Shown here piece after piece: positions 6,975 to 15,059 of a DNA stretch of 34,623 nucleotides (positions are counted from its first letter, which is position 1; each line of letters begins with the position of its first letter). A program made the translations under genes and the position numbers. The stretch lies in assembly GCA_947167105.1 (NCBI GenBank), contig CAMVGU010000029.1, positions 1 through 34,623 of the forward strand, read 5' to 3'. This DNA comes from an uncultured Selenomonas sp. GTDB lineage: Bacteria; Bacillota; Negativicutes; Selenomonadales; Selenomonadaceae. The notes beneath the pieces are model-generated. The model had not been told where the DNA came from. It saw only the letters and a program-made list of their open reading frames with translations, and ran no database searches.

Positions 6975-7352
6975 ATGCTGATCAACTGTACGAACCATCC
7001 GTCAAAACTGTGGGGAGAGGCGCAAAAAAAGGCGGCAGAAGCCTTTGGGGGGGCGGTGGATCTCCCCTTTCCCCAAATCGACCCGTCGGATTCCACGGAA
7101 AAACTCCGAAGCCTGGCGGCAGAATACGCCGAGAAAATCGAAGCCATGGACGGCGATGCGGTGCTGGTGGCAGGGGAGTTTGCCTTTGTTTTCCTGCTGG
7201 TGGACAAGCTTCTTTCCGAGGGGGTGCGGGTGGTCTGCGCCAGCTCGAAGCGCCTGACGACGGAGGAGCGGCGGCCGGACGGCTCGATTGAGAAGCATTC
7301 GGTGTTTGTCTTTGAGCGGTTTAGGGATTATGAGTATTTTCATACGAGGTGA
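6975..7352 (+). CDS. small CRISPR-associated Csx-type protein (candidate ring nuclease)
   Basis: A 125-residue Rossmann-like alpha/beta protein. Motifs: N-terminal LINCTNHPSKLW (TNHPS 6-10), VDLPFP (28-33), GEFAFVF (67-73) and FERFRDY (113-119). I recognise this TNHPS...DLPFP...GEF family from type III CRISPR neighbourhoods; its fold and size resemble Csx15/Csx16/Csx20, for which ring-nuclease activity (cleaving cyclic oligoadenylate) is, as I recall, reported. Exact family is uncertain. AGAAGGAG lies just before the ATG. It sits between the MATE gene (12-bp gap) and the Cas10-like gene (6-bp gap), so a role in switching off the nucleotide signal made by that protein is a reasonable inference. 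Confidence 0.65.
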   Translation: MLINCTNHPSKLWGEAQKKAAEAFGGAVDLPFPQIDPSDSTEKLRSLAAEYAEKIEAMDGDAVLVAGEFAFVFLLVDKLLSEGVRVVCASSKRLTTEERRPDGSIEKHSVFVFERFRDYEYFHTR

Positions 7353-7358
7353 AATTCC

Positions 7359-8912
7359 GTGGACAGTCATCTGATGGACAAGGAGGTGCTGTGCATTCTC
7401 GATACCAGGCAAATCCAGCGCTTCATGTTCCGGGCCAATTCCTATGTGGATACCTGCGGAGGGAGCGATCTTATCCTTCATATCCTGGGGGATGCTATCC
7501 GGTTTGCCCTGCATCACATCGACACTCCCCTCAGGGAAGGGGAGTACGACCTTGCGAATGAAGCGGATGCGCCCCTGCCGTATTTCGAGGATACAAATGT
7601 CCGGTTCCAGCAGATTATCAACACCTCCGGCAATGCCATTTTCCTCGCCCGTACCGGTGCATTGGCCCAGAAGATTATCCGCAAGATTTCCCGATATTAC
7701 CTGGATCACGGGTATTCGCTGAATGTTGCCGCTGCCGCCGTGGAAAAGACGGGCCACATGGGGCATGACATTTCCCGGCTTTACCGGAAGCTTAACGCGG
7801 TCAAGGCGTCTTCCTACATATCCGATCCGCTGGAGGCCTTGCCGATGGTCATGCGGGAACGGCGGACGGGTGAGCCGGTGGTAGCATTCGACGAGGAGCG
7901 GGGGGATTACGTTTCCAGGGCATCCCAGATTCGGCGAAAGGAAAGCGCTCGCCGGAATGTCACCGTGACGCCGGAGGACATTCCTGTCACCCGGGCATAC
8001 GATCAGCGCGAATACTGGGCGACTATCCATGCCGATGGGAACAATCTCGGCAACATCATCGGGCGCATCATGCAAGCGAATGAGAGCTATCTCCAGGGAA
8101 CCAGAATCCGCCGTCAGATCAACCAGAACATCGTGTCCCACTACAATCGCATCCTGGGGAGGGCGCTGGCCGATCTGGAGGCGTTTTTCTGCGCCTTGGG
8201 CGGCAAACCTGACACCTTTGAGCGGGAGTTTGTTGTAGTCCACCAAGGTGGGGACGATGTGAATTGCATTTGCAACGGCAGGCTGGCCATACCGTTTCTG
8301 CACTTTTTTTACCGGAGTTTGGGGGGAGTCTGCCTTTGGGATTCTCCGGAGCTGAGACTGCCGCTCTATATCTGCGCCGGCGTCGCCTTCGTGACGCGAG
8401 GCACCGGCTTCCATGCAGCATTCCATCTGGCGGAGGAATGCTGCAAAAGCGCCAAGGTGGCAGCGAAGAAGGAATACAATCTGCGTGATGGCTTTGCCGG
8501 GAACTGGCTTGACTTCCAAATCTGCGACAATCCAAGCCTCCAGAGACTGGACATCTTGCGGAAGCGTTCCTACGTCACCAGGGAGGGAGTTGACCTGATG
8601 CTTCGTCCCTATTGTCTGGACCCGGAAGCGGCGGGGGAGAGCATTTCTTATGGCAGGATGCTGCAGCGGGTGCGCGGCATCCAGAGTCTTCGGATGGATG
8701 CCTTGCAGCAGAGGATGATGCGGGAATCCTTCGCAATGGGCAAGCGGGAATTCTACACCTGGGTAAACAAGCAGAAACAGAGGGGAATGGATCTGGAGGC
8801 GCGGCTCGGCCCGCCCCTTTGCCGGGGGCATGAGGGGGAAAAGCATGCGGCATGGTTTGATGCCGTGGAACTAGCGGATTTCATCCCGTCAGGGTTAGAG
8901 GAGGTCGGTTAA
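7359..8912 (+). CDS. Cas10-like cyclic-oligonucleotide synthase (GGDD palm protein, no HD domain)
   Basis: A 517-residue protein. Residues 10-50 (ILDTRQIQRFMFRANSY, then CGGSDLILHILGDA) resemble palm 1 of Cas10/Cmr2. Residues 85-130 carry the Gly-containing strand (NTSGNAIFLARTG). Palm 2 spans about 215-375: YWATIHADGNNLG with metal-ligand Asp226, VVVHQGGDDV with GGDD at 297-300, and HLAEECCKSAKVAAKK (356-371), the conserved helix after the active site. The C-terminal 120 residues are helical, like Cas10 domain 4. There is no N-terminal HD nuclease and no CxxC zinc finger; canonical Cas10 is about 700-900 residues. The intact GGDD predicts ATP conversion to cyclic oligoadenylate. GTG start with GAGG 10 bp upstream. 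The next gene starts directly after its stop. Confidence 0.82.
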   Translation: MDSHLMDKEVLCILDTRQIQRFMFRANSYVDTCGGSDLILHILGDAIRFALHHIDTPLREGEYDLANEADAPLPYFEDTNVRFQQIINTSGNAIFLARTGALAQKIIRKISRYYLDHGYSLNVAAAAVEKTGHMGHDISRLYRKLNAVKASSYISDPLEALPMVMRERRTGEPVVAFDEERGDYVSRASQIRRKESARRNVTVTPEDIPVTRAYDQREYWATIHADGNNLGNIIGRIMQANESYLQGTRIRRQINQNIVSHYNRILGRALADLEAFFCALGGKPDTFEREFVVVHQGGDDVNCICNGRLAIPFLHFFYRSLGGVCLWDSPELRLPLYICAGVAFVTRGTGFHAAFHLAEECCKSAKVAAKKEYNLRDGFAGNWLDFQICDNPSLQRLDILRKRSYVTREGVDLMLRPYCLDPEAAGESISYGRMLQRVRGIQSLRMDALQQRMMRESFAMGKREFYTWVNKQKQRGMDLEARLGPPLCRGHEGEKHAAWFDAVELADFIPSGLEEVG

Positions 8913-8913
8913 G

Positions 8914-10704
8914 ATGCCTTCGGTTCGCATAAAGCTCATCGGCGAGGTGGCATTCCCAAATTCTATGGAACATTCCGAAGGCTATCGCTGCAGTGTGCCG
9001 GCGGATCAGTTCGGCATTCCCTATCTGCCCATGCAGGACATCACGGAGAGCGATACATGGCCGGCGCTGAATGCGCAGATCGGATTTGCCCATCCGGACG
9101 GCTATCTGGGCATGCTTCGGGCGGGGCAAGCCCTCTACGATGCAATTCCCCGCAGCAACGTCCACGTGCGTTCGTATTTCACGAACGACCGGTTCGTGAG
9201 GGAGGAGGCATATCGAACCCGTTCCTTGAAAGCGGGGCAGGTGTTTTTCGCATCCATACGATTCGCGCCGGAGCAGAGGGAAGCTGTGCTCGCCTTACTG
9301 CAAGGCATCCGGCATCTGGGAATTGTGGAAAAGGGCATCACCGGGGAAGTGGAGTGCAGCCTGTGCATGGAGGAGGAGGCGGGAACGGAGCGGCCTGTCT
9401 TTTCCAACCTTTGCGAATATCATGCGCTGGACTATTCGCTGACGCTGCTTACGCCGGCCTGTTTTTACGCTCCTTACAGCGAAGATTCTCAGACCTACGG
9501 CTATGCGCCGGGCAGCATCATGCGGCGAGCCCTGGTAGGGCAGGCGCTGGGCGAGGACTCGGAGGATATTATCTGCACTAATGCCTATATCAGCCGCGGC
9601 CTGGGGCGGCTTCTTCCGGTTCCCATCTGCATGTCCGTGGTGAAGCTGGACAAGGAACAGCTCCGCTACCGGCTTGCCTCCGATAAGGATTTCCAAAGAA
9701 GCGAACAGGAAGTGAAGCTGTCCGGCGCCTACTGTGAGGGATTTGAGAGTCATCTGATCCGCTATGCTGTGGCGGAAACGGAGCGCATTGTTTCTGGGGC
9801 TGGCGAGGTGCATGAGGCGCTGCGCCAGGGGCAGATTCTTTGCGGCACGATTTACGGCCCGGATGCAGCCCTGCGAAGGATTGCGTCCTATATTGCCGAC
9901 CACCCGCGCATGAATATCGGCACCCTTTCCGACGAGGGATTTGGGGAAGTCCTGATCCGCACAGAAGGGCTCCGCGAGCGGAAGCCAAAGGCAGAAATCC
10001 TGGCAAGGCGTTTTGATGTTGCCTGCCTGTCCGATGCGATGATCATCAATGATGAGGGGATGCCGGGCTGCAGCGCGGAAGATCTTTTGGGAGAGGTGGA
10101 GCGGCTGCTGGGCCTTTCGGGCCGGCTCTCAATTGAGGGGAAATACACGGAGGTGCAGAAAGATTTCAGCGTCAACCTGGACTGGGGAGGCGATGGGGTG
10201 ATTGCCCGGTGCTTGAAAGCGGGATCGGTGCTCCGCCTTCGGACAACGGACGGCGCGCCGGTGGACATTGCCCCAATCCTTCATGGTTTCCTTGGGGAGC
10301 GAAACCCGGACGGTTACGGGGAAATCATGGCCTATCCGGCGCGAGACCAGTATTATCGCGTAGCCGAGTGCATGGAGTTCCTGGCGGCTCCTGTGCCGCT
10401 GGGGATAAGCAACAAGATGTTCCGGCTGGAGCTTATGAAAATGCCGGTATCCATACGTGCGGGGCACTTGGGCGCCCGTATGACCCATGCGGTGCTGGAC
10501 TCTGTTCTGCGGCAGCGGGTGGAGTTCCTCGCCATGCTCGACCGGGAGGATTACAAGAACGGCATTTCCGTCAGCGAGCTGATATCGACGGAGCTCCTGG
10601 ATATGCTGAAGAATTTCTATGACCCGGAGCTGCCGGACGAAACCTTGGTTGAATGGTACGTGGCCGGATTGGAGGAGGAAAGGGATGCTTGGGATTTCGA
10701 TTGA
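8914..10704 (+). CDS. multi-domain RAMP protein, Csx10-like
   Basis: A 596-residue protein with GAGGAGG before the ATG, one base after the Cas10-like stop. At least two, perhaps three, RAMP (ferredoxin-like RRM) units can be traced. Unit 1 (1-155): GIPYLPMQDI and the loop LGIVEKGITGEV. Unit 2 (172-350): SLTLLTPACFYAP, GYAPGSIMRRAL (the classic PGSS-RGAL position), and glycine loop NIGTLSDEGFGEV (334-346). A third glycine loop, GERNPDGYGEI (461-471), ends a region from about 402. This layout resembles Csx10 of type III-D, which binds crRNA or target RNA beside Cas10. No Cas6-type His site is obvious. It could be the complete RNA-binding arm of a very small complex. GC-rich, like its neighbours. 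Confidence 0.75.
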   Translation: MPSVRIKLIGEVAFPNSMEHSEGYRCSVPADQFGIPYLPMQDITESDTWPALNAQIGFAHPDGYLGMLRAGQALYDAIPRSNVHVRSYFTNDRFVREEAYRTRSLKAGQVFFASIRFAPEQREAVLALLQGIRHLGIVEKGITGEVECSLCMEEEAGTERPVFSNLCEYHALDYSLTLLTPACFYAPYSEDSQTYGYAPGSIMRRALVGQALGEDSEDIICTNAYISRGLGRLLPVPICMSVVKLDKEQLRYRLASDKDFQRSEQEVKLSGAYCEGFESHLIRYAVAETERIVSGAGEVHEALRQGQILCGTIYGPDAALRRIASYIADHPRMNIGTLSDEGFGEVLIRTEGLRERKPKAEILARRFDVACLSDAMIINDEGMPGCSAEDLLGEVERLLGLSGRLSIEGKYTEVQKDFSVNLDWGGDGVIARCLKAGSVLRLRTTDGAPVDIAPILHGFLGERNPDGYGEIMAYPARDQYYRVAECMEFLAAPVPLGISNKMFRLELMKMPVSIRAGHLGARMTHAVLDSVLRQRVEFLAMLDREDYKNGISVSELISTELLDMLKNFYDPELPDETLVEWYVAGLEEERDAWDFD

Positions 10705-11092
10705 GAAGGCGCCGGAAAAGGGCTTCATCCTCGCTTGCTTTCGGGAGCGGCCGGTCTTTGGCCGCTACGAGAGAAAGAGCGGCGAGATTATTTTTGAAGG
10801 ATGGGAGGCTTTCCGGGAAAAGATGCCGCAAGAGTGCCATCTTTTCGATGCAGACACGGAGTACAGGATGGTCGCGCGTCAGGCGCGGAGGGACCGTATT
10901 GAACTGGTTTTGACGGCAAGGGAAGAGGAAACAATGGAGCCGGATCTTCTCTATACCGAGAATGTGCTGATCAGGGAGGAATATCGGCAGGATGGAACCG
11001 TGCCCGAGACGATTACGGTGATCAACCGCTATCAGTACTCGGCTGACGATACATTGATGCTCAAGAACTATCGGCTCAGCGCCCATCCATAA
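10685..11092 (+). CDS. Csx19-like small protein
   Basis: A 135-residue soluble protein whose ATG at 10685 lies inside the 3' end of the RAMP gene (20-bp overlap) after GGAGGAGGAAAGG, so the two are translationally coupled. It is rich in beta strands and charged residues: GRYERKSGEIIFEGWE (26-41), CHLFDADTEYRMVARQ (51-66) and INRYQYSADDTLMLKNYRL (113-131). The shape, an N-terminal 'colour' domain and a closing RYxxYxxDxxLxLxxYRL, reminds me of TIGR03984/Csx19, a type III-D accessory protein next to csx10; this is family memory, not alignment. It is the last gene of the operon. Function unknown, perhaps a subunit of the RAMP complex. Confidence 0.55.
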   Translation: MLGISIEKAPEKGFILACFRERPVFGRYERKSGEIIFEGWEAFREKMPQECHLFDADTEYRMVARQARRDRIELVLTAREEETMEPDLLYTENVLIREEYRQDGTVPETITVINRYQYSADDTLMLKNYRLSAHP

Positions 11093-11212
11093 GGCACGTT
11101 TGTTCAATACACAGCCCCAAACGGCCATGGTTTTGGCATAAAATAAAGTTAGATGGAACAGGGCGTGTTGACCTGGATAGGGTCGGCAGCTAACGTTACG
11201 AGGAGTGAGGGC

Positions 11213-13015
11213 ATGAAGGTCAATGGCGATCTGGCCAATATCAAGACATATGTGCTGGAAAAGCTGACGGCTCTTTATGAGCTGAAGGTGCCTATTGGGC
11301 AGATTTCCACCAGTGAACTAAATGAGGAGATGCTGGCCATCACTGAAGATACTGGCAGGGAAGTGGCGGTTTATCTGAATCGGCAGGGCAAGGTGGTGCA
11401 AGTATCTTTAGGGGATACGGCCACGGTGGATTTGCCGGAGTTCAAGCAGAAGACCCGCTCGGAGCTGCGCCTGTCTGGGATTCGCTGCCTTCATACTCAC
11501 CCCGGAGGGGATGCGCGTTTAAGTCCGCCTGACCTATCCTCTCTGCGCCGTCTGCGCTTTGACTGTATGGCAGCCATTGGCCGCAGGGAGGGCAGAATTA
11601 TGGGCTGCATAGCTTTCCTGGCCGGGGAAGTCAGTCAGGACGGCAGTCAGATGCTGACCCGGTACGGCCCGGTGGAAGCAAAAGAATTGATTCAGATAAA
11701 TCTGAATTTCCTGGTGACGGTGGTCAACAAGAAACTGGCGGCCCAGAGCGGGAAATCCACCGAAGAGCAGGTGGAGCGAGCTATTCTTGCCGGAGTGGAG
11801 CGGCCTGGCAGCAACTGGCCCATTGAAGAGTCCATGGCAGAGCTGAAAAGGCTGGCAGATACGGCTGGTGCCAAGGTGGTAGGAACCTTCACCCAGCGCA
11901 AGGAAAAGCCGGATGCGGCCTTTTTCCTGGGCAGGGGGAAAGTCAATGAGCTGTCCATGGAAATCCAGAATCTGGAAGCGGATCTTCTGATTCTGGATGA
12001 TGAACTGACACCATCCCAGCAGAACAATCTGGAGCGGGTGCTGGGAGTGAAGGTCATTGACCGCACGGCCTTGATTCTGGATATCTTTGCCCAGCGGGCC
12101 AGGTCCAGGGAGGGAAAGCTGCAGGTGGAACTGGCTCAACTTCGCTATAATCTGCCCAGGCTCAGCGGCAAGGGGACAGCCCTCTCCCGCCTGGGGGGTG
12201 GCATCGGCACCAGGGGCCCCGGCGAAACTAAGCTGGAAGTGGACAGGCGTCGGATTTACAGTAAAATCCACGATATCGAAGGGCAGATTGACAGCATGAA
12301 GAAAAGCCGTGCCCTGCATCGCAAGAAACGCAAGGAGTCACAGCTTCCTCTGGTGGCTCTGGTCGGGTATACCAACGCAGGCAAATCCACTCTGCTTAAT
12401 AAGCTTACAGGGGCGGAGGTTTTTGCTGAAGACAGGCTCTTTGCTACCTTGGATACCACCACCCGCTATTTACAGCTACCTGAAAAGCAGGAAATCCTCT
12501 TGACGGACACGGTAGGCTTCATTCAGAAATTGCCCCATACCCTGGTCAAGGCCTTTCGAGCAACTTTGGAAGAGGTGCAGGAAGCGGACTTGCTGCTCCA
12601 TGTGGTGGATTGCAGCAACGAGAATCTGGAAGCCCAAATCGAAGCAGTGGTATCGGTGCTGAAAGAGCTGGAGGCAGCAGACAAGCCTGTGCTTTATGTC
12701 TTCAACAAGGCCGACATGCTGGATAATCCCCATGTGAGGGAGCGGCTGCTCCGGGAGTGGGGCGGTGTCTTCGTTTCCGCTAGTACCGGGGAGAATCTGG
12801 AGGCCCTGCAGCGACATGTGGAAGGTTTTTTCAGGGAAAGGCAGGTGCGCATGACCCTCCTGATTCCCTATGCTGAGGGAGCGGCAATAACCAGGCTCCA
12901 CAAGCTGAACGCTGTGCTGGCGACCCTTTACGAAGAGAAGGGTACGAAGGTGGAAGTACGTCTGCCCCTGTCGGAAAGAGATTATTTTGCAAGATATGAA
13001 ATTATGTCGTGCTAG
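11213..13015 (+). CDS. hflX: GTPase HflX with N-terminal JAMM-like domain
   Basis: A ribosome-associated GTPase that splits stalled or idle 70S ribosomes. From the ATG at 11213 (AGGAGTGAGGGC upstream) it has 600 residues; a longer frame from 11153 lacks a ribosome binding site. Residues 1-200 form an extra domain with HTHP (94-97) and SPPD (104-107), the HxHP-x6-SxxD spacing of JAMM/RadC metal sites. Then come the HflX N-domain ([40 protein letters not shown]) and the GTPase domain: G1 GYTNAGKST (385-393), G3 DTVGF and G4 NKAD. Long HflX proteins of this type occur in other anaerobic Firmicutes. A small Cys-rich gene follows 34 bp later and is probably co-transcribed. Confidence 0.93.
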   Translation: MKVNGDLANIKTYVLEKLTALYELKVPIGQISTSELNEEMLAITEDTGREVAVYLNRQGKVVQVSLGDTATVDLPEFKQKTRSELRLSGIRCLHTHPGGDARLSPPDLSSLRRLRFDCMAAIGRREGRIMGCIAFLAGEVSQDGSQMLTRYGPVEAKELIQINLNFLVTVVNKKLAAQSGKSTEEQVERAILAGVERPGSNWPIEESMAELKRLADTAGAKVVGTFTQRKEKPDAAFFLGRGKVNELSMEIQNLEADLLILDDELTPSQQNNLERVLGVKVIDRTALILDIFAQRARSREGKLQVELAQLRYNLPRLSGKGTALSRLGGGIGTRGPGETKLEVDRRRIYSKIHDIEGQIDSMKKSRALHRKKRKESQLPLVALVGYTNAGKSTLLNKLTGAEVFAEDRLFATLDTTTRYLQLPEKQEILLTDTVGFIQKLPHTLVKAFRATLEEVQEADLLLHVVDCSNENLEAQIEAVVSVLKELEAADKPVLYVFNKADMLDNPHVRERLLREWGGVFVSASTGENLEALQRHVEGFFRERQVRMTLLIPYAEGAAITRLHKLNAVLATLYEEKGTKVEVRLPLSERDYFARYEIMSC

Positions 13016-13034
13016 TGCAAGACCTCGTTTAGAT
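13012..13034 (+). repeat. half copy of the 48-bp palindrome found at 27067
   Basis: CTAGTGCAAGACCTCGTTTA, starting in the hflX stop codon, matches the left arm of the perfect palindrome at 27067-27114 with one substitution before the sequences part. In both places the repeat begins in the TAG stop of the preceding gene. Confidence 0.6.
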
Positions 13035-13049
13035 ATAGGAGATAATTAT

Positions 13050-13409
13050 ATGGCAGATCAGAAAAAAATCAAGTTTGAGGGGAAAGTACGCTCTGTGCAG
13101 CCTCGCTCTAATGTATGGCGATACCGTCTGGATATGTACGACTGGCGGGGCTGCAGAATGCTGGACGGCAGGACTTACAAGGGGAAGTGCTTTCCCTGCA
13201 AGTGGGCTTGTATGGCCAATGTGGCCATAGAGTATGACTGGGGAGTGAGCCAGAAATTCAGGTTCGAGAGTTTTTGCTATGGGCCTAAGAACTGCAAACT
13301 GTATAAGATGGGAAAGCCCCGGGCTGTGCCGTATAAGGGAGACCAGCCCTCCTATGATGAGGGCTGGCTGGATGATATTTGCACGGAGCGGCGCGGGGAT
13401 GAGGAATAA
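13050..13409 (+). CDS. conserved Cys-rich hypothetical protein
   Basis: A 119-residue soluble protein with AGGAG 9 bp before the ATG. The first third is basic and beta-rich (IKFEGKVRSVQPRSNVWRY). The middle carries GKCFPCKWACM (CxxCxxxC) and later FCYGPKNCKLY (CxxxxxxC), five cysteines that could bind zinc or an Fe-S cluster; the C-terminus is acidic. I do not recognise the family. It lies 34 bp after hflX and before a shared terminator (13462-13487), which suggests co-transcription with the ribosome-rescue GTPase. Confidence 0.65.
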   Translation: MADQKKIKFEGKVRSVQPRSNVWRYRLDMYDWRGCRMLDGRTYKGKCFPCKWACMANVAIEYDWGVSQKFRFESFCYGPKNCKLYKMGKPRAVPYKGDQPSYDEGWLDDICTERRGDEE

Positions 13410-13461
13410 ATGGAGATGCCTCTGTATATATCCAGAGCAAGGACTACGAATCATTTGCCTT

Positions 13462-13487
13462 TGCGCTAAAAGGGGAGCGCAGTTTTT
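13462..13487 (+). terminator. intrinsic terminator of the hflX unit
   Basis: Stem TGCGCT (13462-13467) / AGCGCA (13476-13481), then G and five T. Confidence 0.55.
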
Positions 13488-13814
13488 CGTTGTGACACAC
13501 TCACCGATAATGGTATTCGAGCAATAATTTATTAACTATGTATTGACGATTATAATGGATACTCCTATTAGGTACTCCTGGCAACTATCTGCATAAAACA
13601 GTTGATATTATCATCTAGTTACAACGAAAAATTACCAAGAAAAATGGGAATGGCTATCATTTCAAATAATGCTATTAATGTATCTTTCTACGAGCCGAAA
13701 ATGTGCCTGCCTGTAAAAATAACCTCACAGCCGCTCGCCTGAGGGCTTTCACAGAAGCTACGCATATGATTATTCTTGCCTCCTTGACCTCCTTGGGGAG
13801 CGCCTGTACTGACT

Positions 13815-14000
13815 GGAGGTATACACCTTCGGCTACGTTTCTGGCTGTTTGCGGATATTCATCATATGGTGTATGATGGAATTCCCGCCAATGTATTTTT
13901 GGCAGAAGTCTGTCGCGCCCTGGCGGGTGAAAGCCCACAGGGGAGATTTTCGGTACCCTGGCTATTGCCGGGGTCACGGCTTTGTATTGAGGAGCTATAA
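13815..14000 (+). pseudogene. relic of an NRPS condensation domain
   Basis: In one open frame from about 13815 to TAA 13998-14000 the translation reads HLRLRFWLFADIHHMVYDG and then IPANVFLAEVCRALAGE, which contains the condensation-domain active-site motif HHxxxDG in its usual setting (hydrophobic strand before, amphipathic helix after). Upstream, in another frame, about 13700-13770 reads like the helix before this motif (LTAARLRAFTEATHMIILAS), so the gene is frameshifted and shortened. The TAA abuts the TTG start of the EamA exporter at 14001. The remaining sequence from 13410 to 13815 holds a terminator and a possible promoter around 13530-13570 but no intact gene. Confidence 0.65.
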
Positions 14001-14933
14001 TTGCGAAATTTGCTTATTGGATCAATCCTGTTGTCCCTGGCAGGAAGCATCTGGGGGGCCATGTTCATTGCTGTGCGCCTCACTGTGGGGGTGGTTACGC
14101 CCATTGCCCTGGTTTGGATGCGGTACGGTGTGGCCCTGATTCCCATAGTGCTCATTATGCTGTATGAGAAAACTTCGTGGAAAATAGAGCGCAAGGACAC
14201 CCCGCTGATGCTTGTAACAGCACTTACAGGTCAGACGCTCTCTATCGTCACCCAGGAATCGGGAACAATGCTGACCTCAGCTCAGATGGGGTCTGTGATA
14301 ACGGCAGCGACACCGGCTTTCATGGTGGTCTTTGGCTGTCTGATGCTGCATGAGCGGTTCAATATCAGCCGGTTGGTGTCTGTTGTGATGGCCACGGCAG
14401 GGGTACTGCTTATTGTGGCAGATCCGGAAAACCTGCAGACCGGCAGTATACTTGGGGGCGCATATCTCTTCGTAGCTGCTGTCACCTGGGCCCTGATGTC
14501 TGTGATGCTGAAGCTGCTCAGCCGTTATTCGGTGTTTACTTTGACTTTTTATGGTGTGCTTATATCCTTTGCCGTTTTGAGCCCGTATGGGCTTTGGTGG
14601 CTTTTTTGTGAGGCAGATCTTTCGGCTATGGCTGTGCCTCAGATATGGGGCTCAGTGCTGTATGTAGGAATGGTGTCTACAACGGCTGGATTCGTTCTTT
14701 GGAGCAAGGGGCTTCAGTATATGGATGCTTCCATAGGTGGTCTTTTCATGTTCTTCCAGCCGGTGGTAGGAACTATCCTTGGCTATCTGCTTCTGGGTGA
14801 GGAGCTTACCAGCTATTTCATGCCTGGCTTTGCCCTCATTGCTGTCGGTGTGGTGCTGGCCATGCGAGGGGGAAATACGACAGCAGAGGAGAAGCTGGCA
14901 AGGAGCAGAAAGCAGGGGACTGCCACGAGGTGA
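14001..14933 (+). CDS. EamA/DMT-family permease
   Basis: A 310-residue inner-membrane protein with ten hydrophobic segments arranged as two EamA repeats of five (about 5-140 and 150-290), typical of drug/metabolite exporters. Landmarks: N-terminal SLAGSIWGAMFIAVRL, repeat-end AGVLLIVADPE (about 135) and the second-repeat FFQPVVGTILGYLLLGEELT (about 250). The TTG start has GAGGAG 7 bp upstream and directly follows the stop of a dead NRPS fragment. That position raises the possibility that it once exported the peptide made by that NRPS, but its present substrate cannot be read from sequence. Confidence 0.85.
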   Translation: MRNLLIGSILLSLAGSIWGAMFIAVRLTVGVVTPIALVWMRYGVALIPIVLIMLYEKTSWKIERKDTPLMLVTALTGQTLSIVTQESGTMLTSAQMGSVITAATPAFMVVFGCLMLHERFNISRLVSVVMATAGVLLIVADPENLQTGSILGGAYLFVAAVTWALMSVMLKLLSRYSVFTLTFYGVLISFAVLSPYGLWWLFCEADLSAMAVPQIWGSVLYVGMVSTTAGFVLWSKGLQYMDASIGGLFMFFQPVVGTILGYLLLGEELTSYFMPGFALIAVGVVLAMRGGNTTAEEKLARSRKQGTATR

Positions 14934-15059
14934 TATTTATTAAGGTGAGGGAGGCGTGCCAGGGCAGTTTACAATATGTCCTGGGCAGGATTATGAGCTG
15001 GAAAGGGTGAATATTAGTACAGAGCAGGTTTATTGACAGTATTATGTGAGGTGAGGAAA

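Noticed and set aside
5451..6998. Long open frame on the minus strand (515 codons) across the MATE gene
   Set aside because: Antisense to a clear membrane protein; its translation is His/Gln/Arg-rich low-complexity sequence with no family, as expected opposite a GC-rich gene.
7002..8846. 614-codon minus-strand frame across the Cas10-like gene
   Set aside because: The plus-strand product has GGDD and palm motifs and fits the operon; the antisense product has no recognisable motif and no ribosome binding site.
11100..11150. Hairpin (CCAAAC/GTTTTGG) as terminator of the Cas10-like operon
   Set aside because: The stem is short with a G-U pair and is followed by ATAAAATAAA rather than a T-run.
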